Source of the DNA: Cyathus striatus
Taxonomy: Eukaryota; Basidiomycota; Agaricomycetes; Agaricales; Nidulariaceae
Direction of reading: 5' to 3'
DNA length: 64,000 nt
Assembly: GCA_025738555.1 (NCBI GenBank)
Contig: JAOVFP010000013.1
Coordinates: 2,666,001-2,730,000 of the forward strand
The position numbers were made by a program, and so were the translations under genes. The notes below the pieces were generated by a model, which searched no databases, was not told where the DNA came from, and was given only the letters and a program-made list of their open reading frames with translations. Below, piece by piece: positions 21,733-33,027 of the stretch. Every line of letters begins with the position of its first letter. The stretch's first letter is position 1.

Positions 21733-22015
21733 TATCTAACTATATGCCTTCTATTTCTCTTATATTTGTACCAATATTAACAGTTATGCTACAAGCCTTG
21801 TGCATTAGAATTAGTAATTGTGGCACGTTGTTTATTTCAACAAGCCATAGCCAAACATCACATGGTTACATGCAGTTCTGTTCTGTTCCCATTCCTTCCA
21901 CTCCCTCTATCCTCTTGTCTCCACCACTGTTCCATTCACCTCAGGATTCATCAAGATATCCATGTGTGCGTCAATGAGGATTCCTCTTGATGTCACATTA
22001 GTTCCAGCTTGAAGG
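21733..22015. other. Unassigned spacer
   Basis: Nothing recognised. Confidence 0.4.
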
Positions 22016-22340
22016 TGTCAGAAGTAACAAGAATAGAGGGGGTGGATGGAGAGAGAATAGAGAATAATAGAGAGCAAGGAAGGTGATAAGGGAGCAAATA
22101 ACTCAGACACAAACACTGACACAGACACAAGATGGGGAGGAAACTTGTTAACAACTACCAAGATACAGAGTGTTTATATACTAAGGGTGTCTACCAAAGT
22201 CCCAACCAAGGTCCATGTAACTAAGGTAACTGACAGCTGTCAATCTGTCAATCACATATCTGTCAATCACAGAACTGTCAAGTATGACAGGTGACAAGTG
22301 ACAGCTGTCAAAGAAGCTGTGCAACCCTGAATATCTAACA
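22016..22340 (-). mobile_element. Solo LTR-A
   Basis: 325 bp, duplication GAAGG on both sides. Confidence 0.95.
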
Positions 22341-22463
22341 GAAGGAGGAGTAGGATCATTGGTTGAGGCCAGAGTTATCTCTAGTATTGTTTGTTCCTAT
22401 TCATTATCCATACTTACCCTTCCCTTTCCTCTCTAGTTCTTTATTGTACCACATTGAGTAGCC

Positions 22464-22880
22464 TGTCAGAAGTAACAAGAATAAAGGAGGGTGATTGAGA
22501 GGATAGAGAGTAATAAAAAAGCAAAGAGGGTGATAAGAGAGCAAATAACTCAGACACAAACACTAATACAGACACAATGTGAGATGTGCAACCAGGGCAG
22601 TGACCTGCAGGACTGAGAGAGACAATAGAGTCTGAAGTCCAATGTACAGTGAGCAAGTGGGGATTGCTCCTGTAGGACCTCAGGATTATATACTACTGGC
22701 TTATCTACTAAAGTCCAAGGGTCTAAGGGTCCAACCTAGATCCCAACCCAGGTCCAGTACCTAAGTTTACCTAGGTCTATCTAAGGTTCATTAGTCAGCA
22801 GAGAAGTGTCAGACTTCTAACACACAAGATGGGGAGAAAACTTGTTAACAACTACCAAAGTACAAGGGGTTTATATATAC
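22464..22880 (-). mobile_element. Truncated LTR-A with nested LTR-B
   Basis: Starts TGTCAGAAGTAAC, is split by the LTR-B below, and stops at a variant TATATATACAG end near 22880 where transposase sequence begins. Confidence 0.85.
22578..22822 (-). mobile_element. Solo LTR-B, short form
   Basis: 245 bp, duplication CACAA, lacking the 58-bp GT-AG segment and some internal tandem units. Confidence 0.92.
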
Positions 22881-24150
22881 AGAATATTCTGCTAGCTACT
22901 ACATTGCAAGATGTTCAGCTTGAACTAACACAAGAGGAGAATGCTGCTTCTAAAAAAGGAATAGTTTCAAAGCATAAAATAATATTAACAAAATTTTTGA
23001 TGCTTGCATTGGAGCTTAAAGAACAGCAGTAAGTTATATATATATATAATATATTTTTAACTAAACTGCTTAGACATTTAATGAAGTTTCAGTAATTTAC
23101 ACTCCCCCAAGAGGTCTGTACAGACCTGTATAGATACCATACAGAATTTATAAGTATAATAAAATTCTGTACAGAATTTTCAGGTCTGTAATATGTAATC
23201 CATATGGAATTTTTGGAATCTGTGCAGAATCTGCACAGACCCAAAAAAACCTCTGCCAAAATGAAAAAAATCTGTACAGATTCTGCACAGATTCTGAAAA
23301 TTCCACATGGATCCATACAGAACACATGGCTAAGTATAAAGAGCTCTGAAGTTTGAGTTTTCAAAATTGAGAAAGAAGTTATTGTCAAAACACCTAGCTG
23401 ACTTTCAAGATAAGCAAAATGCTCTAGTACTAAAAATTCAAAAATGGCAAGAAGTGCAATTATCTTACATGCCAGAAGCAGCCACTTTAATAGTATCTGC
23501 ATTGAAAGCACTAAATGATATTGAACCATCTAATACTATTCAAATTGAGAGTCTTCCACTACATCTTCCTTCAGCACTTTCTACTGAGCTACTTACTATT
23601 CCTGGAATAAAGAAAGTGGCAGATTCAGAATTAAGATTGTGAATTGCACAGGCTAATGATGCATTAGCAGATGTTCAATGCCAGAGAAGAATAATATCAA
23701 CAGTATGGCAGTTTAAAAAGTTAAATACATCTGGAACAGGAAATAAGCACAACACCTATATGAATTCTTTGTATAAGCAATTTTATAGTAAATCTCTTTG
23801 CAGTGCTGATCAGTATAGAGTTGATTGTATAGCACTCACTGTTCTTAATCCAGATGGAAGCTGGCAAGAATACTTACTTGAGCTTAAACCAGAGGATATC
23901 TGAGGGCCTGGGCAAGATCCAGATGATCCATCAAGTCATGGATGATATGAAGTGAAATGTCTTGGATATGAATGGTTCCTAATAATTCATCAGAAAATAA
24001 TGATGATGGGATTAATGAGAGCCTCAAAATTGAATGGGCTAAATCACATGCAAGGAGAGACAGGTGGAATGAAGAGGTATTAATTTTAAGTGAGGAAATG
24101 CAAAGAGTTGTTGCATACTTGGAATGGAAAGAAGAATAGTGGAGAAATAT
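22881..24150 (+). pseudogene. KDZ-type transposase C-terminal relic
   Basis: Pieces read TLQDVQLELTQEENAASKKG, then IQKWQEVQLSYMPEA (about 23440-23480), RRIISTVWQFKKLNTSGTGN (23680-23745), LNPDGSWQEYLLELKPEDI (23845-23900) and a tail with KIEWAKSHARRDRWNEEV. This order is what I recall for the C-terminal half of agaricomycete KDZ (Kyakuja-Dileera-Zisupton) transposases; not checked by search. Stops near 23640 and 23901 and MITE M1 (23090-23346) interrupt it. The stretch 23032-23089 is AT-rich and may be an intron remnant. Confidence 0.65.
23090..23346 (+). mobile_element. hAT-like MITE M1
   Basis: 257 bp from CAGTAATTTACACTCCCCC to GGCTAAGTATAAAGAGCTC, flanked by a perfect 8-bp duplication TGAAGTTT. 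The ends form an imperfect inverted repeat (TTTACACT versus TTTATACT). The interior is rich in palindromic TCTGTACAGA and CCATATGG motifs. No coding capacity. Confidence 0.85.
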
Positions 24151-24186
24151 AAGTGATAACAGAATGCATAATTCTAATGTTGGAGA

Positions 24187-24330
24187 AAGTGTAACAAGAT
24201 ATGTGACACCCTTTCCAATATGTCACACCCTTTTCAATGTGTGACACATGTGTGACACTGTTTCCAACATGTCACACTACACTTTTCCAATGTGTGACAC
24301 CCTTTCCAATATGTCACACTTGAGATCCTG
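24187..24330. repeat. Minisatellite of GTGACACCCTTTCCAATAT-like units
   Basis: About six imperfect units with TGTGACA/TGTCACA cores, following the transposase relic. Confidence 0.7.
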
Positions 24331-24432
24331 TTTCATCAATACATCCCCCCATTTCATTACTGTATTTACTGTTTGATGAGTACTAATTACATGCTTAGAA
24401 AAGCTAAAATCTATGACTAAAGGTAGTGTACA

Positions 24433-24845
24433 CCCATCAGGTGTTTCACTATTTCTGTTCCCTTGTCACAACATCCTATTCCCTTGTTACATCATTCTGT
24501 TTCATTATTACATCATCCCATTTTATTATTACATCACCTCATTTCATCATTAAACATTACATCACCCTGTTTCATCATTACATCACCCTGTTTCATCACT
24601 ACATCACCCTGTTTCATCACTACATCACCCTGTTTCACTATTACACCACCCCATTTCATTATTACATCACTCCATTTCATCATTACATCATCCCATTTCA
24701 TTATTACATCACTTTGTTTCATCATTAAAATATCACATTTCATCATTACATCCCCTCATTTCACCCCCCATTTCTTCATTACATCCCCCCCATTTCATTA
24801 TTACATCATCCCATTTCATTATTACATCACCCCATTTCATCAGAT
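24433..24845. repeat. Tandem array of about 17-20 bp ATTACATCACCCCATTTCATC-type units
   Basis: More than fifteen diverged units. Open frames across it on both strands are repeat translations, not genes. Confidence 0.9.
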
Positions 24846-24950
24846 TCTGTACAGAATTTTCAGGTTGCATAAATCTGAAAAAACCTCTGCCAAATCTGTG
24901 CAGATTCTGTACAGATCTGTACAGAACACCTGGCTAAGTGTAAAGAGCTC
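24843..24950 (+). mobile_element. MITE family M 3' fragment (M6)
   Basis: Matches the last part of M1 and ends with GGCTAAGTGTAAAGAGCTC. The 5' end is missing. Confidence 0.7.
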
Positions 24951-25440
24951 TCATAATAGCACAACAATAATGATAATGAGAAAAATCAAGTAATGGGTAC
25001 ATAAGAGAACTAATAGTAGCATTACAATAATAGTAAGAGTCAATGAGTAATGAGTATCATGGCACTACAATAATAGTGAGAAAAATCAAGTAATGAGTAC
25101 ATATGAGTCTTCATAATAGCATTACAATAATAGTGAGAAACATCAAGTAATGAGTACATATGAGTCTTCATAATAGCATTACAATAATAGTGAGAAACAT
25201 CAAGTAATGAGTACATATGAGTATTCATAATAGCATTACAATAATAGTGAGAAATATCAAGTAATAAGTACATATGAGTGCTCATAATAGCACTACAATA
25301 ATAGTGAGAAAGATCAAGTAATGAGTACATATGAGTGTTCATAATAGCAATACAATAATTATAATGAAAAATCAGATAATAAGTACATATAAGTGCTCAT
25401 AATAGCACTACAGTCATGTATATAATAAATGCTGCACTCA
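24951..25440. repeat. 57-bp tandem repeat array
   Basis: About seven units of AATAGTGAGAAA(A/C)ATCAAG...; the period is exactly 57 bp in the regular part (25067-25350). As 57 is a multiple of three, the minus strand stays open for 100 codons with a 19-residue repeat. A lone unit lies at 12225-12285. Confidence 0.85.
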
Positions 25441-25979
25441 TATAAGCCAGAGGTTTAATGATAATTTTGGCTGACACCACTTGTAAATGGACAGATAGAA
25501 CAGGAGGCACTTTTGGATAGTGGATCTCAGATCATCACTATGAGTAAAAAGGTTGTAGAAACTTGTGCCACCTCATTTGATCCCTCTGTGAAAATCAAAA
25601 TGCAGAGTGCTAATAGAGAATATGAAATAACATTGGGACTTGCACAAAATGTACCTTTCAAAATAGCTGGAGTGACCATGTACCTCCAAATACATGTTTT
25701 AGAAAACTCACCTTACAAATTATTGTTAGGATGCCCATTTGACTGCTTAATGGCAAGCAGTATTCAGAATGAACTAGATGGAGGTCAATATGTAACTGTT
25801 ACAGATCTGAATACATTTGAGAAAATATGTACTCTTACACATGAAAGAGGGAAGATGAAGATTGTCACTGAAGACAGTCAAAATTTTCATTAATCAATGA
25901 TTTGATCCCTGATCAAGGAGAGGCAGTGCTAATAATGTTATATGAACAAAATGAATTAAAGATGGACAGAATGTATATG
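25441..25979 (+). pseudogene. Gypsy G2 protease fragment
   Basis: Open through 25893: EALLDSGSQIITMSKKV (aspartic protease active site), then NVPFKIAGVTMYLQIHV and SPYKLLLGCPFDCLM, the usual end of a fungal gypsy retropepsin. RT should follow, but after a short linker the sequence stops at an LTR-A, so RT is lost. Confidence 0.8.
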
Positions 25980-26262
25980 TGTCAGAAGTAACAAGAATAG
26001 AGGGGGTGGATGGAGAGAGAATAGAGAATAATAGAGAGCAAGGAAGGTGATAAGGGAGCAAATAACTCAGACACAAACACTGATACAGACACAAGATGGG
26101 GAGGAAACTTGTTAACTACTACCAAGTTACAGAGTGTTTATATATACTGAGGGTGTCTACCAAAGTCCCAACCAAGGTCCATGTAACTAAGGTAACTGAC
26201 AGCTGTCAATCTGTCAATCACAGAACTGTCAAGTATGACAGGTGACAAGTGACAGCTGTCAA
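25980..26262 (-). mobile_element. LTR-A copy truncated at its U3 end
   Basis: Starts TGTCAGAAGTAAC and stops at GACAGCTGTCAA, where a second complete LTR-A begins in the same orientation. No duplication at the junction. Confidence 0.85.
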
Positions 26263-26583
26263 TGTCAGAAGTAACAAGAATGAAGGAGGGTGGTTGAGAG
26301 GATAGAGAGTAATAAAGGAGCAAGGAGGGTGATGAGAGAGCAAATAACTCAGACACGAACACTGACACAGACACAGATGGGGAGGAAACTTATTAACAAC
26401 TACCAAGTTACAGAGTGTTTATATACTGAGTAAGTCTACCAAAGTCCAACCAAAGTCCTGTAACTAAGGTAACTGACAGCTGTCAATCTGTCAATCAAGG
26501 ATCTGTCAATCACAGAACTGTCAAGTATGACAGGTGACAAGTGACAGCTGTCAAAGAAGCTGTGCAACCCAGAATATCTAACA
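26263..26583 (-). mobile_element. LTR-A copy, tandem to the previous one
   Basis: 321 bp with complete ends; flanks GTCAA and TGTTT do not match, suggesting recombination between two LTR-A copies that removed G2 RT. Confidence 0.88.
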
Positions 26584-27238
26584 TGTTTGACATGTTGAAC
26601 AATCCTGGGAATATGCCAAATGCAACTACAAACTATTGGGTTGACTTTATCCAAACAAATTTCTTCTTTAAGCTTGTGTATAAAGCTGGAAAGTGTGAGA
26701 TGTACAACCAGAGCAGTGACCTGCAGGACTGAGAGAGACACAATAGGGTCTGAAGTCCAATGTACAGTGAGCAAGTATTAGATTGAAGTAGTATGTGTAC
26801 AGCTTACCTGAAGTCCAATGTACAGTGAGCAAGTGGGGATTGCCACTGTAGGACCTCAGGATTATATACTACTAGCTTATCTACCAAAGTCCGAGGGTCT
26901 AAGGGTCCAAGGGTCTAAGGGTCCAACCAAGGTCCCAACCCAGGTCCAGTACCTAAGTTTACCTAAGTCTACCTAAGGTTCATTAGTCAGCAGAGAAGTG
27001 TCAGATCACTTCTAACAGAAAGACATTTGCTACTGGTGATCAGACAATTGGAAGTTTATGGATGAATCAGAGGATGATGAGCAACTATATATACTTGAAA
27101 AAAAATTCACAAATGATTCTGATCCTCTTCCATTAGAGGAATTTTATGAAGAGATTGATACCTGAACTGGCTTCCTAATTGCAGAGTCTCTATTAGATAT
27201 AAATAATGAACTTAAGAAAGCTAGAAAACAGTATCAAG
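26584..27238 (+). pseudogene. Gypsy G2 RNase H end and linker, interrupted
   Basis: NYWVDFIQTNFFFKLVYKAG followed (after the LTR-B at 26694-27017) by KTFATGDQTI and an acidic linker matches the end of gypsy RNase H before integrase. A stop after GDQTI and further stops show decay. Confidence 0.65.
26694..27017 (-). mobile_element. Solo LTR-B in G2
   Basis: 324 bp, long form, duplication GAAAG; removing it restores the G2 reading VYKAGKTF. Confidence 0.95.
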
Positions 27239-27550
27239 TGTGAGAAGTAACAAAGAATAGAGAGGGTGATTGAGAGGGAATAGAGGGTAATAAAGAGCAA
27301 GGAAGGTGGTAAGGGAGCAAATGACTCAGACACAAACACTAACACAGACACAAGATGGGGAGGAAACTTGTTTACTACTATCAAGTTACAGAGTGTATAT
27401 ATATACTGAGGCTGTCTACCAAAGTCCCAACCAAAGTCCATGTAACTAAGGTAACTGACAGCTGTCAATCTGTCAATCACAGAACTGTCAAGTATGACAG
27501 GTGACAAGTGACAGCTGTCAAAGGAGCTGTGCAACCCAGAATATCTAACA
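27239..27550 (-). mobile_element. Solo LTR-A in G2
   Basis: 312 bp, starts TGTGAGAAGTAAC, duplication TCAAG on both sides. Confidence 0.95.
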
Positions 27551-28134
27551 TCAAGCTGAACTGGAAGTAAAGCACAACATAGTTAACAATTCTGAACAAG
27601 TTAAGCAATACCTCTGTCAGTTCACAACAGTTAAACAAGTACTCCCAGAACCAGAGTACATTGAACCTTACCCAGAAGAGCACTGTCTGGAAGCAAGCCA
27701 TATCAGAGATGAAAAAATGCAACTACTGAAAGATTGGCTCAAAGATACAAGTGTTACACCAGCTGGTTATACACTCTGACACAGTTTAAAACATTTAGAC
27801 AATTTGCAAAGAACTACTTCCTGGATGATGAGAAATTATATCTGAAAGGAGAGAATGGCAAACATAAACTCTATGTTGAAAAACCATACCAAATGTACAT
27901 CCTTCACTCAGCACATAATGCTTTTAGGCATTGTGGCACTTATGCTACAACCAAACTGATGTCAACAAGATTTTGGTGGCCACAATTGGACATAGATGTA
28001 GAGTGGTATGTGAAGACTTGTGAAGAATGCCAGAAATGACAGCAGATGTTGTTTGAAACACCTCCAGTGTTAATAGAAACTCTGTTATTATTCCAGACTC
28101 TACATGTTGATACACTGCATATGGGGGAAGAATT
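27551..28134 (+). pseudogene. Gypsy G2 integrase N-terminal fragment
   Basis: The zinc-binding region is recognisable: LHSAHNAFRHCGTYATTKLM, then RFWWPQLDIDVEWYVKTCEECQK. Stops (for example near 27778 and 28037) break the frame, and the catalytic core is lost where an LTR-A begins at 28135. Confidence 0.75.
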
Positions 28135-28487
28135 TGTTAGATATTCAGGGTTGCACAGCTTCTTTGACAGCTGTCACTTGTCACCTGTCATACTTGACAG
28201 TTCTGTGATTGACAGATCCTTGATTGACAGTTCTGTGATTGACAGATATGTGATTGACAGATTGACAGCTGTCAGTTACCTTAGTTACATGGACCTTGGT
28301 TGGGACTTTGGTAGACAGCCTCTATATATATACACTCTGTAACTTGGTAGTAGTTAACAAGTTTCCTCCCCATCTTGTGTCTGTGTCTGTGTTTGTGTCT
28401 GAGTCTTTGCTCCACTATCACCCTCTTTGCTTCTTTATCACACTCTATTCTCTCAATCACCCTCCTTTATTCTTGTTACTTCTGACA
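28135..28487 (+). mobile_element. LTR-A joining two unrelated fragments
   Basis: 353 bp with complete ends. Left flank is gypsy G2, right flank is copia RT, and there is no shared duplication, so this LTR probably marks an ectopic recombination point. Confidence 0.88.
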
Positions 28488-28963
28488 AAGATCATCATGC
28501 CTGTTTATATTGATGACATTACCATTGCATCAACTTCTCCTTCTGCTGCTGATGAAACAGTCAAGCAGCTTTCTGCCCACTTCAAACTTTGAGATTTGGG
28601 CCCTACTTCTTTCCTTCTGGGTGTTAAGATAGACAGGGATCGTCCCAATTGCTCTATTACTCTCTCACAGCGCCAGTATGTGCTGGATATGCTTGAGAGA
28701 TATGGCATGAGTGATTGCAAACCTTGTGGAACTCCTATGAATCATGGTCTCATTCTGACCAAGTCTATGGGTCCTCAGACAGCTGAGGAACATTCTGAGA
28801 TGGCCTCCATCCCTTATCTGAGTGCTGTAGGATCTCTACAATATCTGGCTATTACTACAAGACCAGATATTGCTTATTCATTCATTTACTTTCTTTCACT
28901 TTCTTTCACTTTTACTTCCTTTACTTAACTACACACTTAGAGACTGTTCAGATCATGGGGGGG
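28488..28963 (+). pseudogene. Copia K4 RT fragment plus 3' region
   Basis: Copia RT from KIIMPVYIDDITIAS (YIDD active site) through LLGVKIDRDR and YLAITTRPDI, with one stop near 28591. It then jumps at about 28875 straight to the 3' untranslated region and the polypurine tract CATGGGGGGG, so RNase H is deleted. It is a relative of K2. Confidence 0.85.
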
Positions 28964-29244
28964 TGTTAGAAGTGATCTGACACTTCTCTGATGACTAATG
29001 AACCTGAGGTAGACTTAGGTAAACTTAGGTACTGGACCTGGGTTGGGACCTTGGTTGGACCCTTGGACTTAGGTTGGACCCTTGGACCCTTAGACCCTTA
29101 GACCCTCGGACTTTGGTAGATAAGCTAGTAGTATATAATCCTGAAGTCCTACAGTGGCAATACCCACTTGCTCACTGTACATTGGACTTCAGACTATTGT
29201 CTCTCTCAGTCCTGCAGGTCACTGTCCTGGTTGCACATCTCACA
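28964..29244 (+). mobile_element. LTR-B, 3' LTR of K4, short form
   Basis: 281 bp directly after the polypurine tract; lacks the 58-bp GT-AG segment. Confidence 0.9.
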
Positions 29245-29422
29245 TTTTCAACTACCAAGTTACAGAGTGTATATATACTGAGGCTGTCTACCAAAGTCCC
29301 AACCAAGGTCCATGTAACTAAAGTAACAGACAGCTGTCAATCTGTCAATCACAAAACTGTCAAGTATGACAGATGACAAGTGACAGCTGTCAAAGAAGCT
29401 GTGCAACCCAGAATATCTAACA
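29245..29422 (-). mobile_element. Truncated LTR-A
   Basis: Only the U3 and TATA part remains, ending GAATATCTAACA. Confidence 0.85.
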
Positions 29423-30834
29423 TTCAGAACTAAGAAAACTGATAATGATGAAGTCAACATGATACACAGTGTGGAAACAAACCAAATGATGACTTACAGA
29501 ACTAACTCTAAAAGCCCAGACCTTGAGACACAAGACTTAGCAAGTTTGAACAATGACAATGAGACAGTAAGACAAAGAGGGAGAGCACAAGAAGTGGGGA
29601 AAGGAAGAAAGAACAGAACGAGAACACATACCCCAATGGTCAGGAGTTCATGCAGAAGTGGGGAACCGATCTGTTAGGCTGATGTAAATGAAATTGATGC
29701 AAGCAGCTGCCGCTGCCGCATTGGCTGATTACCCGATTAGGAAGGTAACTGATGGGACACTCAAATGAGTGTGCATTGCAGAATGGGAGTGCATTGGGTT
29801 ATGCACACAATTGGCTGACCACCGTCTGGGCGCTGACGCAGCAGTTGCTTATACACAGACTAGTGAAATGTCCAGAAAATATATCATATTTTATTACTGC
29901 ACAATTTGTAATTAAGTACATAGAAAACTGTATATAGTAGGGGAAGAGGGAAGAAATAAGGCAGGAACTGCCAGGCATTCTTCCCTCCCACAGATAGGGC
30001 AGTTCAGACAAGATATAGAATAGAATCAGAATTGTTACAAGACATTTGACACAGAGATTTTACGTACCAAATTGATAGTGTTGAATTGAATCTGAATTGA
30101 AATATCATGACTTTGAAAACCTTGACGTGTGAATAAGAATAGCCTGAGTTTAACTAGTCTATTTTTACACTTGTTCTAAATTTGGAATAGAATCGATTGT
30201 GCCCCTCAAACTAACTGAACTTACACCTTGGGATTTGAATATTATTATTGTATTTGGAGTTTCTATTCTAAGTACATAAGAATTTCTTAAACTTATTGCG
30301 TGACTCAACAGAGGGAGAGAGATCATATACTATTTGGGGGTCTACCCAGGTATATATACCAGAAAGATTGAATATACACTGAGTCATGATACAGTACAAT
30401 AGAGTAGAAGTGTATTATACTATTGAATATCATACTGTATTCTGATTATATCTAATTCATTCTGATCAATTATACAATTACAATTCTGTTCTAGCCAATG
30501 TGATTAGCTTGTTTGGCAATAGATTCAGCTGCTTTGTCAGCCAAATCTCAACTATATATTGAGTGTATTAAGTGTGACACTGTGTATTGTGTGTTGAGTT
30601 TCACACTATATGACTACTGTGATACATACAGTGTGATACTATATATTTAATGTAACACTATGCATCCAATGTGAAGTCCAGGTAATGTCTAAGCTACTTA
30701 GAACAGGTAGAGTCCAGGTAGAGTCCAGCTGAAGTCCAGGTGAACTCCAGGTAATGTCTAAGCTACTTAGTACGGGTAGAGTCCAGATAGAGTCCAGGTA
30801 GAGTCCAGGTAGAGTTCAGGTGAACCCCAGGTAA
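29423..30834. other. Region without recognised gene, with a minisatellite
   Basis: A frame at 29459-29677 (73 codons) has no motif I recognise. At about 30670-30834 an 11-bp unit AGTCCAGGTAG repeats, with GTAATGTCTAAGCTACTTAG recurring at longer spacing. Confidence 0.45.
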
Positions 30835-31380
30835 TGTCTCAGATGTAACAAGAGTAGAAGGTGTTAGAAGTGATCTGACACTTCTCTGATGACTAATGAA
30901 CCTTAGGTAGACTTAGGTAAATTTAGGTACTGGACCTGGGTTGGGACCTGGGTTGGACCCTTGGACTTAGGTTGGACCCTTGGACCCTTGGACCCTTAGA
31001 CCCTCGGACTTTAGTAGATAAGCCAGTAGTATATAATCCTGAGGTCCTACAGTGGCAATCCCCACTTGCTCACTGTACATTGGACTTCAGACTCTATTGT
31101 CTCTCTCAGTCCTGCAGGTCACTATCCTGGTTGCACATCTCACAGAAGGGAGTAATTGAGAGAATAGAAGATAATAATGAAGCAAAGACTCAAACACAAA
31201 CACTGACACAGACACAGATGGGGAGGAAACTTGTTATCAACTACCAAAGTACAAGGGGTTTATATATACAGGAAAGCACAGCCATGTAACTAAGGTAACT
31301 GACAGCTGTCAATCTGTCAATCACAGAACTGTCAAGTATGACAGGTGACAAAGAAGCTGTGCAACCCGGAATATCTAACA
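30835..31380 (-). mobile_element. Divergent LTR-A with nested LTR-B
   Basis: Variant LTR-A (start about TGTCTCAGATGTAAC, end GGAATATCTAACA) of the AAGGGGTTTATATATACAGG subtype. The exact left end is uncertain. Confidence 0.7.
30862..31144 (+). mobile_element. Solo LTR-B, short form
   Basis: 283 bp, duplication GAAGG on both sides, lacking the 58-bp segment. Confidence 0.93.
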
Positions 31381-31767
31381 AAGTCATATGAGAGTGTCAT
31401 GATAAAGACAAAGAAAGGTATTAACCAATGACAAGTTTTTGCACAGCTTGCAACATATGGTCTACATTGGGATTTAAATAAAATCAAGTTGTTAGAGCAC
31501 AGCCAGAGTGCAGATAAGCCCAGTGTGAGTCAGAAGAACTTGAAACATTTGTAAGTCAGTATCTTGAAAGAATAACTGCCAATACCAAGTTGATACCAAG
31601 CAGAGATTGCAAGAACACTAAAGGCCAGATAGTGCTCTCTAATGTCTTGGAACTGAACTCACCAACCAACCATCTTTATTGGAGTCAGCAGAGCAGAAAA
31701 TTTTGAAATAATGGCTCAGATTATTGAGGATTATACAGGAATGTGTAAGAAACATGTACAAGATAAG
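31381..31767. other. Unassigned, possibly decayed coding sequence
   Basis: Short open runs, for example QLATYGLHWDLNKIKLLEHS near 31440-31500, but no family recognised. It ends with the duplication of M2. Confidence 0.35.
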
Positions 31768-32782
31768 CAGTAATTTACACTCCCCCAAGAGGTCTGTACG
31801 GATCTGTACAGCCCATACAGACCTGTATAGATACCATACAGAATTTATATAGTGGGTATTATTATTATTAGAGGTGATTATTCTATACAGATTCCATACA
31901 TATTCTGCATGGATTCTGTGTGGATTTATACAGAATCTGTAAGATCTATTTAATACCTTAATTTTCCTGTTTCAAATCACAATGAATACTATTAAAACTG
32001 TTAATTTATAATCTCATCTCATTCCTACCACCATCTTGTCTCTATTACTGCCTTGTTACAGGTGTCAAGTGTAACCCTAGGTGGAAAGTGTAACACTACA
32101 TGAAATCTGTGATACACTCAATATATAGTATCATGCTCAATGCATAGTGTCATACTTAATGTATAGTATCACACTCAATACATAGTGTCATGCTTAATGT
32201 AGTGTCACACTCAACACTTAGTGTCATGCTTAGTGTATAGTGTCCCGCTTAATGCATAGTGTCATGATTATGTTAGATGTACACACAGAGTGAATTGTAG
32301 GACAGAAAGAGACACAAAGGGTTGAAAGTCCAAAGTACAGTGAGCAAGTGGGGATTGTCACTATAGAACCTCAGGATTATATACTACTAGCTTATTTACC
32401 AAGATCTAAAGTCTTTACCAAGGTCCCAACCCAGGTCCAAGGTCTCAACCAAGGTCCAGTACCTAAGTTTACCTAAGTCTACCTAAGGTTCATTAGTCAT
32501 CAGAGAAGTGTCAGATCACTTCTAACAGCTTAATGCATAGTGTCACACTTAATGCAGTGTCATGTGCAAGGAAATAAGTATAATAAGAATCTGTACAGAA
32601 TTTTCAGGTCTGTAATGCAGAATTCTGCAGAATTCTGTGTAATCCATATGGAATTGTCAGAATCTGTGCAGAATCTGCACAGATCCAAAAAAAAATCTGT
32701 GCAGATTCCACACAGATTCTGAAAATTCCATATGGATTCCACATGGATCTGTACAGAACACATGGCTAAGTGTAAAGAGCTC
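31768..32782 (+). mobile_element. hAT-like element M2 (long form) with nested LTR-B
   Basis: Runs from CAGTAATTTACACTCCCCC to GGCTAAGTGTAAAGAGCTC with a perfect 8-bp duplication AAGATAAG. About 753 bp without the nested LTR. Its interior holds a minisatellite (about 32100-32270 and 32528-32570) of ATAGTGTCACACTTAATGC type. No coding sequence, so it depends on a transposase elsewhere. Confidence 0.85.
32271..32527 (-). mobile_element. Divergent LTR-B inside M2
   Basis: 257 bp, short form; flanks GATTA and GCTTA match at four of five bases. Confidence 0.85.
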
Positions 32783-32790
32783 AAGATAAG

Positions 32791-33027
32791 TAATTTCAGT
32801 GCATGGACACATCAATAATCAGACCAAACACAAATCATGTGATCAATTATCTGTATCTATATGATGATAGCAATATAGCTATAAATACATAGCCATAAAG
32901 AGTGAAGGCCTATACCATGACCATACTATCAAGCAACTTCTTGAGTTGCTTGATGGTATGGTACCTGTCATTGTAACCCATTGCTGTATACCTATACTAT
33001 ACAGTTACAGTTGGCAGCCCTAAGTAG
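32791..33027. other. Spacer with a compact hairpin
   Basis: Contains an inverted repeat at 32921-32961: 18-nt arms (CCATACTATCAAGCAACT) with one mismatch and a 5-nt loop. No gene recognised. Confidence 0.6.

Noticed and set aside
24433..24845. CRISPR-like repeat array
   Set aside because: Units are directly adjacent and diverged with no unique spacers, and the genome is eukaryotic; it is a minisatellite.
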